The position numbers were made by a program, and so were the translations under genes. From NCBI GenBank assembly GCA_020853655.1, contig JADYYL010000027.1:1-15155 (forward strand): a stretch of DNA of 15,155 nt, read 5' to 3'. Below, piece after piece: positions 6,889 through 13,296 of the stretch (position 1 is its first letter; each line of letters opens with the position of its first letter). Below the pieces are notes generated by a model. The model was not told where the DNA came from and searched no databases. It was given only the letters and a program-made list of their open reading frames with translations. The DNA is from Deltaproteobacteria bacterium (GTDB taxonomy: Bacteria > Bdellovibrionota_C > UBA2361 > SZUA-149 > JADYYL01).

Positions 6889-8982
6889 ATGGTTGTTCCC
6901 CGTCAGTCGCAGCCTTTACCGGAGGCGGCCTCGCTCGATACTGATCGCACGTCGCTTCAGCGGCTCTCGATGCCCCGTTCCGAGGGCGCGACGCTCCACG
7001 CCGAGCAGCAAGTCGGCATGCCTTCCCTCCCGACATCACGGTCAATAAAGTTGAGCGATATACCCGCAGATGAACTGCGAGAGATTCTGACTTCGAAGGG
7101 CGTATTACATATCGTTTCCTCTCAGCTCGAGGCGGACCCGGGAGGCGCAGCGGCATTAGACAAACTCTTTGATATGACTACGCGAGAGTTGGTCGTACTC
7201 ATCGAGCGAGCACAACGCGACGCACGAGATCCTCAGAACGCTCGCCAACTCAACGAAGCGATCCAAGATATCACAAGTCCGAGTTTCCGCGCGGCAGTGG
7301 AGAAAATTCGTTCTGGATCGAGAGATCCCGAGTCTCATCCCTACGCCGTCGTTGGTCGACTCAATTCGAACCAGCGGGAGTTGCTCCTGAGCAAAGAATA
7401 CGATGCGTTTACTACTGAACTAAAGAACAAGCTCGGATGGGATACCTCCAAATACGTGCCAGCACTTGTGCAGACGTACCAAGATCCTGATGTGGCGTCG
7501 TTCTTGCTATCGGAAGAATGGAGAGCGGCGAGTTCTCGCTTAACGATGGAGGCTTACGCGCTCTCGACAAATACGATCGCTGATTTCAAGGCATATATCT
7601 CGTTTCTGGGAGAGAACGTTCCGAGGCCTATCGGGGCTCAGTCTGCAGAGAACTGGATGCGGGTTTCCGCGATGGACGCCTCCTTCCCCGCACTGCTGGA
7701 TACGGCACACAACCTTGGGGAACCAGCAGCTCGAGAATACTACGCAACTCCACCCACCTCACTCGATCAAGGGACCTCATCATCGCCCTCGGAAGTACAG
7801 GGGCTCAAGTCTCTCTCGCCCGAAGATTTCCGAGCAACCGATACCCGGGGTGGGAAACAGTTTACTGGTTCACAGCTTGAAGAGTTCCTTTATCTTGCAC
7901 AACACGCATCTCAACTGAGCTCGCTCCACCGAGGGATTTCATCCTCACTCTTTGAAGTGGGGCAGCTCAAGTCTCTCCCTCCGGAAGTTTTGCAAATTCT
8001 CGAATCGCGTGGTGCACAACTTTATTGGGATGCGGTGCAGAGTCGCCGGGACCTCAACTTGGGCACGAGTGTAGACGTTTCGCTCGGCGACTTTATTGGA
8101 GAGATGACTCCGTCTGCGGGAACATCGTTGAACCAGGTCTCACCGGCATTGGCCGACAGTGCGCTCGCCCTTGGTGCCGAGTTCGTCAAACTCGGATTCC
8201 CAACAGGGAACGTCGGCGAGCTGATGTCGCAACCCGCGTTAGCACGCAGTCTCGCGCAGTTCCTTGCCGATCCCGAATCATTCCGCTTCACCACCGAGGT
8301 GCTTGGCAGATGGCCGTCGCTCCAGCAGGAAGGAGCAATAGACACCTTGAAGCAGATCGTCGAGTCGCACTCCAATATGGCAGAGTTCTTAGTTCTGAAC
8401 GGTGAGATCGAGAGACGATACGGCCAGTTGGCACAGGGGGACCTCGATCCCGTGGGTGCGATGAAGAAAGTTCGCATCATGGATATCATTGCACGGGAAG
8501 GCTACCAGGGGATTACTCCCTTGGTCTCGGTTTCGTTCGATGGAGCAATCTTGCGCCCCGAGTTTCTCGGAAATAGCGATTCATTCGAGAGTGCCGAGTC
8601 AAAAGAGCAGAAGCTCGACCAGACCGTTCGCGCGTTTGAGTCACCCGCGATGCGAGTCGTCTATGACCAGCTGATCAAACGTTTCTCAGCCAGCGGAGTT
8701 TCGGTTGTGACGGCAGAGTCTCTCGCGTCAAGCACCTCAGTCGTTGATGGCCTGCGCAATCGCGAGGTCATGGCGACCGTCGAGCGGATCGTCTGGTCAT
8801 CGGTCCAGGACAGTGAAGAAATGAACCTGAACCTTCCTCGGATTGGCAAGCTCGCTGGTGAGCTTCTTCGCAACCCCGAGAACATCGCTCGGCGATTGAA
8901 TCAGTTGGAGACGGAGGGGCAGCTGAACAAAGAGGCCGGGTTGACGGAGGTGCTGAATAAACTGTTGCTCCAGTGGTGGTAA
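6889..8982 (+). CDS. Large helical protein of unknown function
   Basis: The protein has 697 residues and no signal peptide or membrane segment. The ATG has a strong GGAGG six bases upstream (6878-6882). The first 50 residues are rich in Ser, Pro and Gln and look unstructured. The rest appears almost wholly alpha-helical, with many short 'L..LL' and 'E.L' patterns, ending in NKLLLQWW. A 54-codon block is duplicated in tandem in the middle (residues 291-344 and 345-398). I recognise no family, catalytic motif or nucleotide-binding loop. A disordered N-terminus before a helical body is compatible with an exported effector, but nothing in the sequence shows that. It stands alone, and the gene downstream is convergent. 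Confidence 0.75.
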   Translation: MVVPRQSQPLPEAASLDTDRTSLQRLSMPRSEGATLHAEQQVGMPSLPTSRSIKLSDIPADELREILTSKGVLHIVSSQLEADPGGAAALDKLFDMTTRELVVLIERAQRDARDPQNARQLNEAIQDITSPSFRAAVEKIRSGSRDPESHPYAVVGRLNSNQRELLLSKEYDAFTTELKNKLGWDTSKYVPALVQTYQDPDVASFLLSEEWRAASSRLTMEAYALSTNTIADFKAYISFLGENVPRPIGAQSAENWMRVSAMDASFPALLDTAHNLGEPAAREYYATPPTSLDQGTSSSPSEVQGLKSLSPEDFRATDTRGGKQFTGSQLEEFLYLAQHASQLSSLHRGISSSLFEVGQLKSLPPEVLQILESRGAQLYWDAVQSRRDLNLGTSVDVSLGDFIGEMTPSAGTSLNQVSPALADSALALGAEFVKLGFPTGNVGELMSQPALARSLAQFLADPESFRFTTEVLGRWPSLQQEGAIDTLKQIVESHSNMAEFLVLNGEIERRYGQLAQGDLDPVGAMKKVRIMDIIAREGYQGITPLVSVSFDGAILRPEFLGNSDSFESAESKEQKLDQTVRAFESPAMRVVYDQLIKRFSASGVSVVTAESLASSTSVVDGLRNREVMATVERIVWSSVQDSEEMNLNLPRIGKLAGELLRNPENIARRLNQLETEGQLNKEAGLTEVLNKLLLQWW
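7759..8082 (+). repeat. 54-codon tandem duplication inside the 697-residue protein
   Basis: Units 7759-7920 and 7921-8082 have a period of exactly 162 bases, which keeps frame. Matching protein segments include SLDQGTSSSPSEVQGLKSL and SLHRGISSSLFEVGQLKSL, followed by PED/PEV and 'TRGG'/'SRGA'. At DNA level the word CTCAAGTCTCTC occurs at 7804 and 7966. The second half of each unit has diverged, so the duplication is not recent. Confidence 0.75.
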
Positions 8983-9030
8983 ATTCGTGGGTGGGAGAGG
9001 CCTCTTATCCTTCTCCCCCCTATCCTTCTC

Positions 9031-9403
9031 CTTGGGGACGCTGCGTAGCGTTGAGCAGGTTAAATGAATCTCGGCGTCGGCGTTGCCTCACCGTGCTGCT
9101 TTCGCGTTTCGATTTCTAGTTCGTCACTCAATATGTCCCCCTGCGTGAGACGCTCCAGATCACGCGGCAACGACGACAAAGGTGAGCTGTCATCCGCGCA
9201 TAGAGACATTGCATTTCGCATCGTTTCAAACGACACGATGGGGGAACTCCGAGCTATGGCTTGCAAACAACCGAGAGCTCGAAAACGCCTCCTTGGTTAC
9301 GCAGCCAAGGATGGGGATCGGCATGACATCACGATTTATGGCTTTGCCATTTGAGAGGAATGATTCCAGTTCCCGGCACACTTCCCGACACTTACCCGCG
9401 TCG
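9031..9403 (+). pseudogene. Decayed 5' part of a RAYT-like element
   Basis: Bases from about 9180 align with the start of the transposase gene at 13005-12785. In one frame they read HPRIETLHFASFQT and NSELWLANNRELENA, matching HPRIETSKFASFQT and NSELWFANNPELENA. The reading then shifts frame to GYAAKDGDRHDITIYGFAI, hits a stop, and resumes as QFPAHFPTL before similarity is lost near 9403. Upstream, 9037-9180 resembles the element's 5' noncoding end (GCTGCGTAGCGTTGAGCAGG, and TGCGTGAGACGCTCC). So it is a truncated, frameshifted copy, in the opposite orientation to the complete one. Its end overlaps the last codons of the convergent ATP-grasp gene. Confidence 0.8.
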
Positions 9404-10414
9404 CGCTCCCTGTCGCGAAAGAAAGTTGCCGGAGTAATCGATGAACGAATCAACCTTCCGTGGCTGTGACACCCCTGCCGAAGCGAGCCGGTGAAGATAG
9501 TCCGCAATGCCTTGAGTGATCCGATGTCCCGTTCGATCCTCAATCTCCGCGTATGCGGGCGCGTAGTTACACTCGAGGAGGTAATAGTCGTTGGGAAATG
9601 AGCGCTTGAGGTCGATGCCGGAGAAGCGGTAGCCACTCGTGCGCAGCGCCGCAAAGCACATCTCGCGGATCTCTTCCGGCAGCTCTACCGGCTCATAAAC
9701 CGCGCCGCCCGTCTCGTAGCCAGTGCTTCCGCGAAAATCGAGCGCATCGGACTTGATGATGCAGGCAGAGAGGATCTCGTCTTCCGTCAGCGTGACACGG
9801 ATATCTTCGCCGCGAATGAGCTTTTGGAGGATAATGGGGGAGTTCTCGATCAGCTCGATGCGATCGAGATCGTCGGCTGTTACTGCGCGGGTGAGCGCGC
9901 CGCCCATCACTGGCTTGTAGATGGTCTCGCCATGTTCCGCGATGAACTCCAGCGCTTCACGAGGATTGCTCGTGATCAGCGTCGGTGGAAGCGGAAAGCC
10001 ACCGCGGATGAGCTCGAGCGTGTGATGCGGCTTCAGCTGGCCGATCTGCCCGCACTCAAGCGGGTTGACGAGTTTTGCGCCGCCGGCTTCGAGAGCAAGG
10101 AGAAACGCCACGGCAAATCCATGTGTTTCGCGCGAGCGCATGTACTGCACATGCCACTCGTCATAGAGCCGCATGTGTTCGCCAACGGCGTGCACATGTG
10201 GGATCGGTGAAACAACGGAACGCACAAAGAATGCTGGAATGTCGTGGAGACTTTGTCCTCCGAACGTCACGCCGTCTGCGCGGATAGATGCCCGATGCTC
10301 GGCGCTATCCAATGCGAGATCAATGAGCACCGACTCGACGCCACGCTCCGCAAGCGCCGCTGCCAAGCGGACGCAATGCGGATCTCTCTCGCGGCCGAAG
10401 ATACCGATTCTCAT
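9392..10414 (-). CDS. ATP-grasp ligase, graspetide (microviridin/marinostatin) type
   Basis: The protein has 340 residues, the size of MvdD-type graspetide ligases. After a pre-ATP-grasp domain (1-110) come NPLECGQIGQLKPHHT (117-132), a 'G.PLPPTLIT' strand, the ATP-binding lysine in IYKP (K167), the adenine-site LQKLIRGEDIRV (196-207), D278 in GIDLK, and ECNYAP (E291, N293), which supplies the usual Mg-binding pair. The ending 'EDRTGHRITQGIADYLHRL' matches the family's C-terminal helix. Such enzymes activate an Asp or Glu side chain as an acyl phosphate and join it to Thr or Ser (ester) or Lys (amide) in a precursor peptide. Its start overlaps the precursor stop by one base (TAATG). Its own last few codons and stop lie in DNA matching a transposon remnant, so the native C-terminus may have been replaced. 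Confidence 0.85.
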   Translation of the reverse strand: MRIGIFGRERDPHCVRLAAALAERGVESVLIDLALDSAEHRASIRADGVTFGGQSLHDIPAFFVRSVVSPIPHVHAVGEHMRLYDEWHVQYMRSRETHGFAVAFLLALEAGGAKLVNPLECGQIGQLKPHHTLELIRGGFPLPPTLITSNPREALEFIAEHGETIYKPVMGGALTRAVTADDLDRIELIENSPIILQKLIRGEDIRVTLTEDEILSACIIKSDALDFRGSTGYETGGAVYEPVELPEEIREMCFAALRTSGYRFSGIDLKRSFPNDYYLLECNYAPAYAEIEDRTGHRITQGIADYLHRLASAGVSQPRKVDSFIDYSGNFLSRQGARRG

Positions 10415-11115
10415 TACTCCGCCCCATTCTTGCGGGAGGTTTCGAGGATCGCGTGGAGAACCCGATTGAGTTTTTCGAGATCCATGGACCGCGGACTGTT
10501 ATCGCGTGCGAACGGGGGAGTTGTACCAATCGGCATTGTTCCGCCGTTGTCGCTTGGAAATCGAAGCGTTACCGCCGCATCGAGCGGATTGGAATGCGAA
10601 CCCGAGGGAAACCTGTCTTCGGACGTAGATCGAGGAACTCGACTGATTGGAAATGTTCCGCCGTTGTCGCTTGGATTGACGAGCGTAATGTTGCTGTCCC
10701 GTGGATCAGGGCTCGGTCCAGAGCGCCCTTCCTCACGGCCCATTGCCGCGGTGCGGATATGTTCACTCGGGTCGGCACCAAACGTCGGCTTGCCCGAAAT
10801 CGGACGTGTTCCGCCGTTGTCGCTCGGATACGCCAGCGTCTGCCTGTCCCCCTCGATGCTGCGACCAGGGAAGCGTTCCGGAAGTGCCCTGCCCTCTTCC
10901 GCGCCCGCTGCTGCAGTACGCAGTTCACCACGATCCCCCATCGAAGGGTTGATGAGATCCGGAAGCTTACAAAAGCCTCCGCTGGAACTGCGACGCTCGT
11001 TCTCGTGAGAAAGGACTCGCACAAGCGCATCGCGCAGACTTGATCCGAAGTCGCGTGCAGTGTCGTTGAGAGAGAGTTGCTCGCCGCGTTTCTGGCGGTC
11101 ATCAAAATTGGACAT
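10414..11115 (-). CDS. Multi-core graspetide-like precursor
   Basis: The protein has 233 residues and reads as the substrate of the ligase immediately downstream. It starts with a hydrophilic leader (MSNFDDRQKRGEQ, then a helix DFGSSLRDALVRVLSHENE). It then has three blocks at residues 93-107, 144-158 and 183-197: TLAYPSDNGGTRPIS, TLVNPSDNGGTFPIS and TLRFPSDNGGTMPIG. The TxxxPSD part is that of microviridin and marinostatin cores, in which Thr is esterified to the Asp six residues on. A second block, RTAAxGxEEGR, occurs at 66-76 and 121-131, ahead of the first two cores. It ends in a helix, DLEKLNRVLHAILE. A TTG seven codons upstream is also in frame, but the ATG has GAGG nine bases before it. 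It is long for this class, and no protease, acetyltransferase or exporter gene adjoins it. Confidence 0.8.
   Translation of the reverse strand: MSNFDDRQKRGEQLSLNDTARDFGSSLRDALVRVLSHENERRSSSGGFCKLPDLINPSMGDRGELRTAAAGAEEGRALPERFPGRSIEGDRQTLAYPSDNGGTRPISGKPTFGADPSEHIRTAAMGREEGRSGPSPDPRDSNITLVNPSDNGGTFPISRVPRSTSEDRFPSGSHSNPLDAAVTLRFPSDNGGTMPIGTTPPFARDNSPRSMDLEKLNRVLHAILETSRKNGAE
10525..10569 (-). repeat. Predicted graspetide core 3
   Basis: Encodes TLRFPSDNGGTMPIG. The TLRFPSD part is the closest of the three to the marinostatin core TMRYPSD. The RTAAxGxEEGR block does not precede this copy. Confidence 0.75.
10642..10686 (-). repeat. Predicted graspetide core 2
   Basis: Encodes TLVNPSDNGGTFPIS. 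The variable positions are the two residues before Pro and the one after the last Thr, as in the other two copies. Confidence 0.75.
10723..10755 (-). repeat. Inter-core motif RTAAMGREEGR, copy 2
   Basis: This is the second copy of the conserved spacer block, 23 residues before the core 2 threonine, compared with 27 for the first copy. The sequence between block and core is not conserved. Confidence 0.6.
10795..10839 (-). repeat. Predicted graspetide core 1
   Basis: Encodes TLAYPSDNGGTRPIS. The codons for PSDNGGT are the same as in cores 2 and 3, except that the Pro codon is CCG here and CCA in the others. Confidence 0.75.
10888..10920 (-). repeat. Inter-core motif RTAAAGAEEGR, copy 1
   Basis: Eleven codons before core 1 match RTAAMGREEGR at 10723-10755, before core 2. 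Thr and the two Glu are six and seven residues apart, the same as Thr to Asp in the cores. It could be a recognition element, a cleavage spacer, or a second kind of cross-linked ring. Confidence 0.6.
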
Positions 11116-11586
11116 AACGCAGAACCTCGTAAACAAACCTTCGTAACGTCGATTGACCGCAAGGGGAGAGACTGATCCCGTGGGTCGTCCGGTCGCCCCC
11201 AGAGTGAGGCGCTTAAGAGTGTTATGAGGGGATTCACGGACGAGTGTGCTTTTTGAAGCAGAGTCTGGAGCCTGTCCTAAGTCGTTGAACTCCTGAGCAC
11301 TATTCTGTGCGGGGCCAGACTGATGTGATCAGGTAACGACCCGCGGAAGGTCTGCGGTAGTCGGCGAGATTTAGCGCCGTGAGATTGAACGGAACGAACC
11401 TGGATAGGTTTGGCCGACAACGCGACGCAATTCCGTAAGAAGAAAAAGTTGGGGGGGATTTGAGACTGTGAGCCTCCCCCCCATGGCCCTGAGAACCATA
11501 GTCAGAGAACGACCATGTCCTCAGCTTTCAAAGGAGCAGATTACGCCACGGTTGGCGTGGACTTCAGTTGCCGAGGCTCTCCGTGA
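11116..11586. other. Upstream region of the graspetide-like operon, no gene seen
   Basis: I find no convincing reading frame here. GAGG at 11125-11128 on the minus strand is the precursor's ribosome binding site. The operon's promoter must lie in this stretch, but I see no clear -35/-10 pair. Two hairpins, at 11443-11482 and 11543-11558 (ACGCCA/TGGCGT around CGGT), could end transcription of the truncated frame at 11587. Confidence 0.5.
11443..11482 (-). terminator. Possible rho-independent terminator
   Basis: GGGGGGGA at 11451-11458 pairs perfectly with TCCCCCCC at 11475-11482 around a 16-base loop. Read on the minus strand, the stem is followed by AACTTTTTCTTCTT, a T-rich run of the kind that ends transcripts. 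It would serve the minus-strand fragment 11587-11789, about 100 bases upstream. The loop is longer than is usual. Confidence 0.4.
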
Positions 11587-11789
11587 TTAGCGGAAGCCCC
11601 TGCCGGCGACGGACTGGAACGCCCCGGCGCCCTTGCTGGCGGAACGGGACGCTCGGCTGACCTGCGCCATGGCGGCGTCGAACGCGAACCCGTCACGGTC
11701 CGGCTCGAGCTGCCACTTTGCCGGGATGCCGAGATCGGTGAACGTCGCCGTCGCACCACCTCCGATCGACACGCCGCAGATGATGTGCT
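11587..11789 (-). pseudogene. C-terminal fragment of an unrecognised protein
   Basis: About 66 codons, GEHIICGVSIGGGATATFTD and on through FAFDAAMAQVSRASRSASKG, end at a TAA. The frame is open upstream only through a run of twelve C (11790-11801) into the transposon end, so it has no credible start of its own. It appears to be the 3' end of a gene cut by the insertion. The composition is richer in GC than its neighbours. No family is recognised; chance coding is possible. Confidence 0.35.
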
Positions 11790-11801
11790 CCCCCCCCCCC
11801 C

Positions 11802-12053
11802 GATCTTTCCTCACTGAGTCTGCTTGAATTTCATTCGCTTAAAGCAACTCGCTCTCGCGAAACGCAAGTTTCGACGCAATCCGCACAGAGATTGAAGTGG
11901 ATCGGCCGGCAGATCAGAGACTTTTCGGCTTCACACCGACTCTCCCAGGCAAATTCACGTACCGAATGTCGGATCGAAAACAGATCTCTGCGCCGCGCTC
12001 CTGGAAGCGCAGGAAAATGGGGATATGGATGGCGGGTTCGTAGCGAGGACACG
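11802..12053 (-). repeat. 3' noncoding end of the element, copy A
   Basis: This matches copy C (14711-14983) and the reverse of copy B (1-250). A stem-loop at 11858-11873 pairs CGAAAC with GTTTCG around GCAA. In copy C the same place, 14767-14782, pairs TGAAGC with GCTTCG around GCGA. The fifth pair is A-T in one and G-C in the other, a compensatory change. Segments such as AGACTTTTCGGCTTCACAC are identical between copies. Confidence 0.75.
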
Positions 12054-13019
12054 CTACGTAGGCGGCGGATGCCTCTGTGGCACCGTCACCCAGAGCGAAG
12101 GTCTGTATGTGCCGGGGGGAAACTCAGTGAGCAGCTCACCTCGTCGAAATTTGAGCGAGGCGGCTTTGAACCGAAAGTAGATGTCGAAGTACCAGCTCTT
12201 GGTCGCCTCTCTACGAACGGGACAGACGGAGAGGACACGAGGTCTGTGGCTGTCTCGGGTGGATTTCTTAGTTCTATAGGGACGTGATCCGCGGACGACT
12301 TGTAGTAACGCTTCCCTTCCGAGAAACCCAAGCCCCTTTGCCAGCCGCTCAGCAACGATCTTCTGCCGCCGCTCCTCAAGCTTCTTGTGCATGAGCGTGG
12401 CGTATTCCTTCTGCGACAGGTGCTCATAGCCAGGAAGCCGCGCATACTTCAGCGTATACGTCTCTTCGTAGTCTTTCTTTCGAGCAAGGGGGTTGTATCT
12501 GCGAACAGCTCCGTAGGCCGTCCAGTTCATGACCGTGACCTCACGCTCTATGCCCCAGACGGCGTCATGAAAGCAGTTATAGAAGGGATACTCTGAGATC
12601 TTCGGGACGAGTCCATCCTGGACACACTGGAGCACGGTGTAGAAGAACCAGTTCTCGATGTCCTCTTCGCCAGGGAGAAACTCATTTGAGTATCTGCGCT
12701 CATAGAGCCTCCCTCCGGGATACTCCTCCACGAACCTCGGTACAGCTCGAGCAACGCTCGAGTTGAGGTCCCGCATGAAGTCGCCGCGGTTGAGCTTCGG
12801 GAAGTGAGCCGGGAACTGGATGTGGTTCCCTTCAATGGCAAAGGCATACAGCGTGATGTCGTACCGATCCATATACTTGGCTGCGTAGCCGAGTATGGCG
12901 TTTTCAAGCTCTGGGTTGTTTGCAAACCACAGCTCGGAGTTCCTACACCGTGACGTTTGAAACGATGCGAACTTGGATGTCTCTATGCGTGGATGATAGC
13001 TGCTCACCCCAATAGTCAT
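12054..13019 (-). CDS. RAYT-like (IS200-family Y1) transposase
   Basis: The protein has 321 residues. The N-terminal half has the Y1/RAYT layout: a strand ITLYAFAIEGNHIQFPAHFP (55-74), where the HUH metal motif of this superfamily should be but reads H66-I-Q68, and a helix WFFYTVLQCVQDGLVPKISE (124-143) equivalent to the family's 'Y..LNPVRAGLV', with Y127 the likely nucleophile. The C-terminal half (about 165-321) is basic, with the segment GFLGREALLQVVRGSRPYRT and the ending FPPGTYRPSLWVTVPQR. It would nick and join single-stranded DNA at the hairpin ends. HUQ variants occur in some Rep proteins, so loss of the second His need not mean loss of function. The frame is intact. The ribosome binding site at the ATG is weak. 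Confidence 0.8.
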   Translation of the reverse strand: MTIGVSSYHPRIETSKFASFQTSRCRNSELWFANNPELENAILGYAAKYMDRYDITLYAFAIEGNHIQFPAHFPKLNRGDFMRDLNSSVARAVPRFVEEYPGGRLYERRYSNEFLPGEEDIENWFFYTVLQCVQDGLVPKISEYPFYNCFHDAVWGIEREVTVMNWTAYGAVRRYNPLARKKDYEETYTLKYARLPGYEHLSQKEYATLMHKKLEERRQKIVAERLAKGLGFLGREALLQVVRGSRPYRTKKSTRDSHRPRVLSVCPVRREATKSWYFDIYFRFKAASLKFRRGELLTEFPPGTYRPSLWVTVPQRHPPPT

Positions 13020-13114
13020 CGATACTTCGGCAGGAGCGTTTCACGCGGGGTGAAATAATGTTCGTTGTTGCCAATGAGATTGCTGCGGGAGGTGCGGGAG
13101 AGACGTCGATTCGA

Positions 13115-13272
13115 GCGTCAATGCGTACGCTGCGAGCGGATTTAATTTAATCCGCTTAACGCTGCGCAGGGTCTCCGAGGAAAGAGGGGGGAAGCGTCAA
13201 TGCGTACGCTGCGAGCGGATTTAATTTAATCCGCTTAACGCTGCGCAGGGTCTCCGAGGAAAGAGGGGGGAG
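13115..13272 (-). repeat. 5' end of the element: two 79-bp tandem units
   Basis: Units 13115-13193 and 13194-13272 differ at one base by eye. Each contains AGCGGATT and AATCCGCT around a six-base AT-rich loop, forming an 8-bp stem, and ends in GTCTCCGAGGAAAGAGGGGG. The second unit ends 24 bases before the stop of the TadE-like gene. The spacer 13020-13114 is the transposase leader and shows no other feature. Confidence 0.9.
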
Positions 13273-13296
13273 AGACGGGGGAGATCTGCGCCACTC

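Larger units (their letters stand above)
11802..13272 (-). mobile_element. Complete RAYT-like (IS200-type) element
   Basis: On the minus strand it runs from a 5' end with two 79-base tandem units (13272-13115), through a noncoding leader, the transposase gene (13019-12054) and a 3' noncoding end with a hairpin (12053-11802). Both outer ends carry CTTTCCTC/GAGGAAAG in inverted orientation, and both have TTAAGCG(G/A)AT inside. Three partial relatives lie in the window: 1-250, 9031-9403 and 14711-15155. Such single-strand transposases usually act on hairpins at the ends rather than on simple inverted repeats. The exact termini are inferred from where the copies stop matching. Confidence 0.7.

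Noticed and set aside
9064..9354. Open frame of 96 codons on the plus strand
   Set aside because: Its latter half is one of the shifted frames of the broken transposase copy, and its first half is the element's noncoding leader.
10489..10515. PPFAR after core 3 resembles the PFFARFLE leader motif of microviridin precursors
   Set aside because: It lies after the last core rather than in the leader, only part of the motif matches, and a related PTFGADPS follows core 1, so it is more simply part of the repeat unit.
11451..11482. Structured RNA gene or tRNA around the G-run/C-run hairpin
   Set aside because: It has only one stem and no tRNA-type arms; a T-rich run on the minus strand fits a terminator better.
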